A DNA stretch of 5,501 bases from Bacillota bacterium. GTDB lineage: Bacteria; Bacillota; Clostridia; Acetivibrionales; DSM-1351. The position numbers and the translations under genes were made by a program. The notes below the pieces were generated by a model. It was given only the letters and a program-made list of their open reading frames with translations, did no database searches and was not told where the DNA came from. The stretch is from positions 1 through 5,501 of the forward strand of contig JAEZKZ010000053.1 in the NCBI GenBank assembly GCA_023415305.1, read 5' to 3'. The first letter of the stretch is position 1, and each line of letters opens with the position of its first letter. This document shows positions 5,087 to 5,501 of the stretch, piece after piece.

Positions 5087-5501
5087 ATGGGAGAATCTAT
5101 TTATGGACTCAAAAGGAGTCACAAATGTACTGAACTGACTTCAGCCAATATCGGAGAAACTGTTACTGTAATGGGTTGGGTTCAGAAACAGAGAAACTTA
5201 GGAAGCTTGGTTTTTGTTGATTTAAGAGATAGATCAGGGATTTTGCAGTTGGTATTCACAGATAAAGACGGAGAGATGTTTGATAAGGCAAAAACCATCA
5301 GAAGCGAATTTGTTCTTGCAGTCGTAGGAACTGTTGCTGCCAGAGCTCCTGAAGCAGTAAACAAAAAGATGGCTACCGGTGAGATAGAAATTATAGCTAA
5401 TGAGCTAAGAATTCTAAGTTCATCTGAAACACCACCTATTTACATTGAAGAAAATTCTGATGTAAATGAAATTACAAGACTTAAATATCGTTATCTGGAT
5501 T
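5087..5501 (+). CDS. aspS: Aspartyl-tRNA synthetase, N-terminal part (3' end outside window)
   Basis: The first 138 codons are present and the frame is open at the right edge. The enzyme charges tRNA-Asp with aspartate in the cytoplasm. Residues about 15-112 form the N-terminal OB-fold that binds the anticodon, with GWVQKQRNLGSLVFVDLRDR at 30-49, then SGILQLVF at 50-57 and MATGEIEI at 95-102. The end, RLKYRYLD at 131-138, is the link into the class II catalytic core. ATG 5087 has AGGAG at 5077-5081 with a five-base spacer, and the protein start MGESIYGLKRSHKC is typical. Leu38 in RNLGS is the residue type seen in tRNA-Asp-specific bacterial AspRS such as E. coli, where several non-discriminating enzymes have His. 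The GAD insertion and catalytic motifs lie outside the window. The gene is probably co-transcribed with hisS under the T-box. Confidence 0.95.
   Translation, partial: MGESIYGLKRSHKCTELTSANIGETVTVMGWVQKQRNLGSLVFVDLRDRSGILQLVFTDKDGEMFDKAKTIRSEFVLAVVGTVAARAPEAVNKKMATGEIEIIANELRILSSSETPPIYIEENSDVNEITRLKYRYLD

Noticed and set aside
5182..5364. 60-codon frame on the - strand inside aspS
   Set aside because: It is a shadow of the conserved AspRS OB-fold coding sequence and has no recognisable protein similarity.

Overview
The window looks like chromosomal core sequence from a low-G+C Gram-positive anaerobe of the class Clostridia. A cellulolytic Ruminiclostridium-type genome is my best guess. The evidence is the AT-rich composition, the strong Shine-Dalgarno sites, a T-box leader, and the gene order relA - dtd - metallo-hydrolase - hemZ - hisS - aspS. 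All six genes lie on the + strand. I see no insertion sequence, CRISPR array, tRNA or rRNA gene, or phage gene.

The left block (1-3145) is a tight run of four genes with gaps of 11 to 33 bases. It holds the 3' end of a RelA/SpoT (p)ppGpp synthetase/hydrolase, a complete D-aminoacyl-tRNA deacylase (dtd), a complete glyoxalase II-like metallo-beta-lactamase-fold hydrolase, and a complete radical-SAM protein of the HemZ family. No promoter is visible between them, so they are probably read as one transcript that starts to the left of the window.

The middle block (3146-3655) contains no convincing gene. It holds a near-consensus sigma-A-type promoter (TTGACA, 17 bp, TAAAAT) whose -35 box lies inside a 17-bp palindrome. 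A T-box leader of about 280 bases follows, with Stem I, a specifier loop, small hairpins, and mutually exclusive antiterminator and terminator structures. A short AT-rich linker then leads to hisS.

The right block (3656-5501) is hisS (complete, 440 aa) and the first 138 codons of aspS. Both are probably controlled by the T-box, which lets transcription continue when an uncharged tRNA is bound. The specifier region reads GACAC, which contains both an Asp codon (GAC) and an overlapping His codon (CAC). The base after GAC and the TGGC acceptor-pairing sequence both favour tRNA-Asp. Thus the leader directly before the histidyl-tRNA synthetase gene may mainly sense aspartyl-tRNA charging. The HisRS itself carries motifs closer to the eukaryotic/archaeal form than to the usual bacterial form.

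Functionally, the window joins translation quality control and amino-acid stress (RelA, DTD, HisRS, AspRS) with a thiol-ester-type hydrolase and a heme-related radical-SAM enzyme. I did not find a clearly new biological system. The most notable points are the T-box specificity, the palindrome over the promoter, the HisRS type, and the CX3CX2CXF cluster motif of HemZ.
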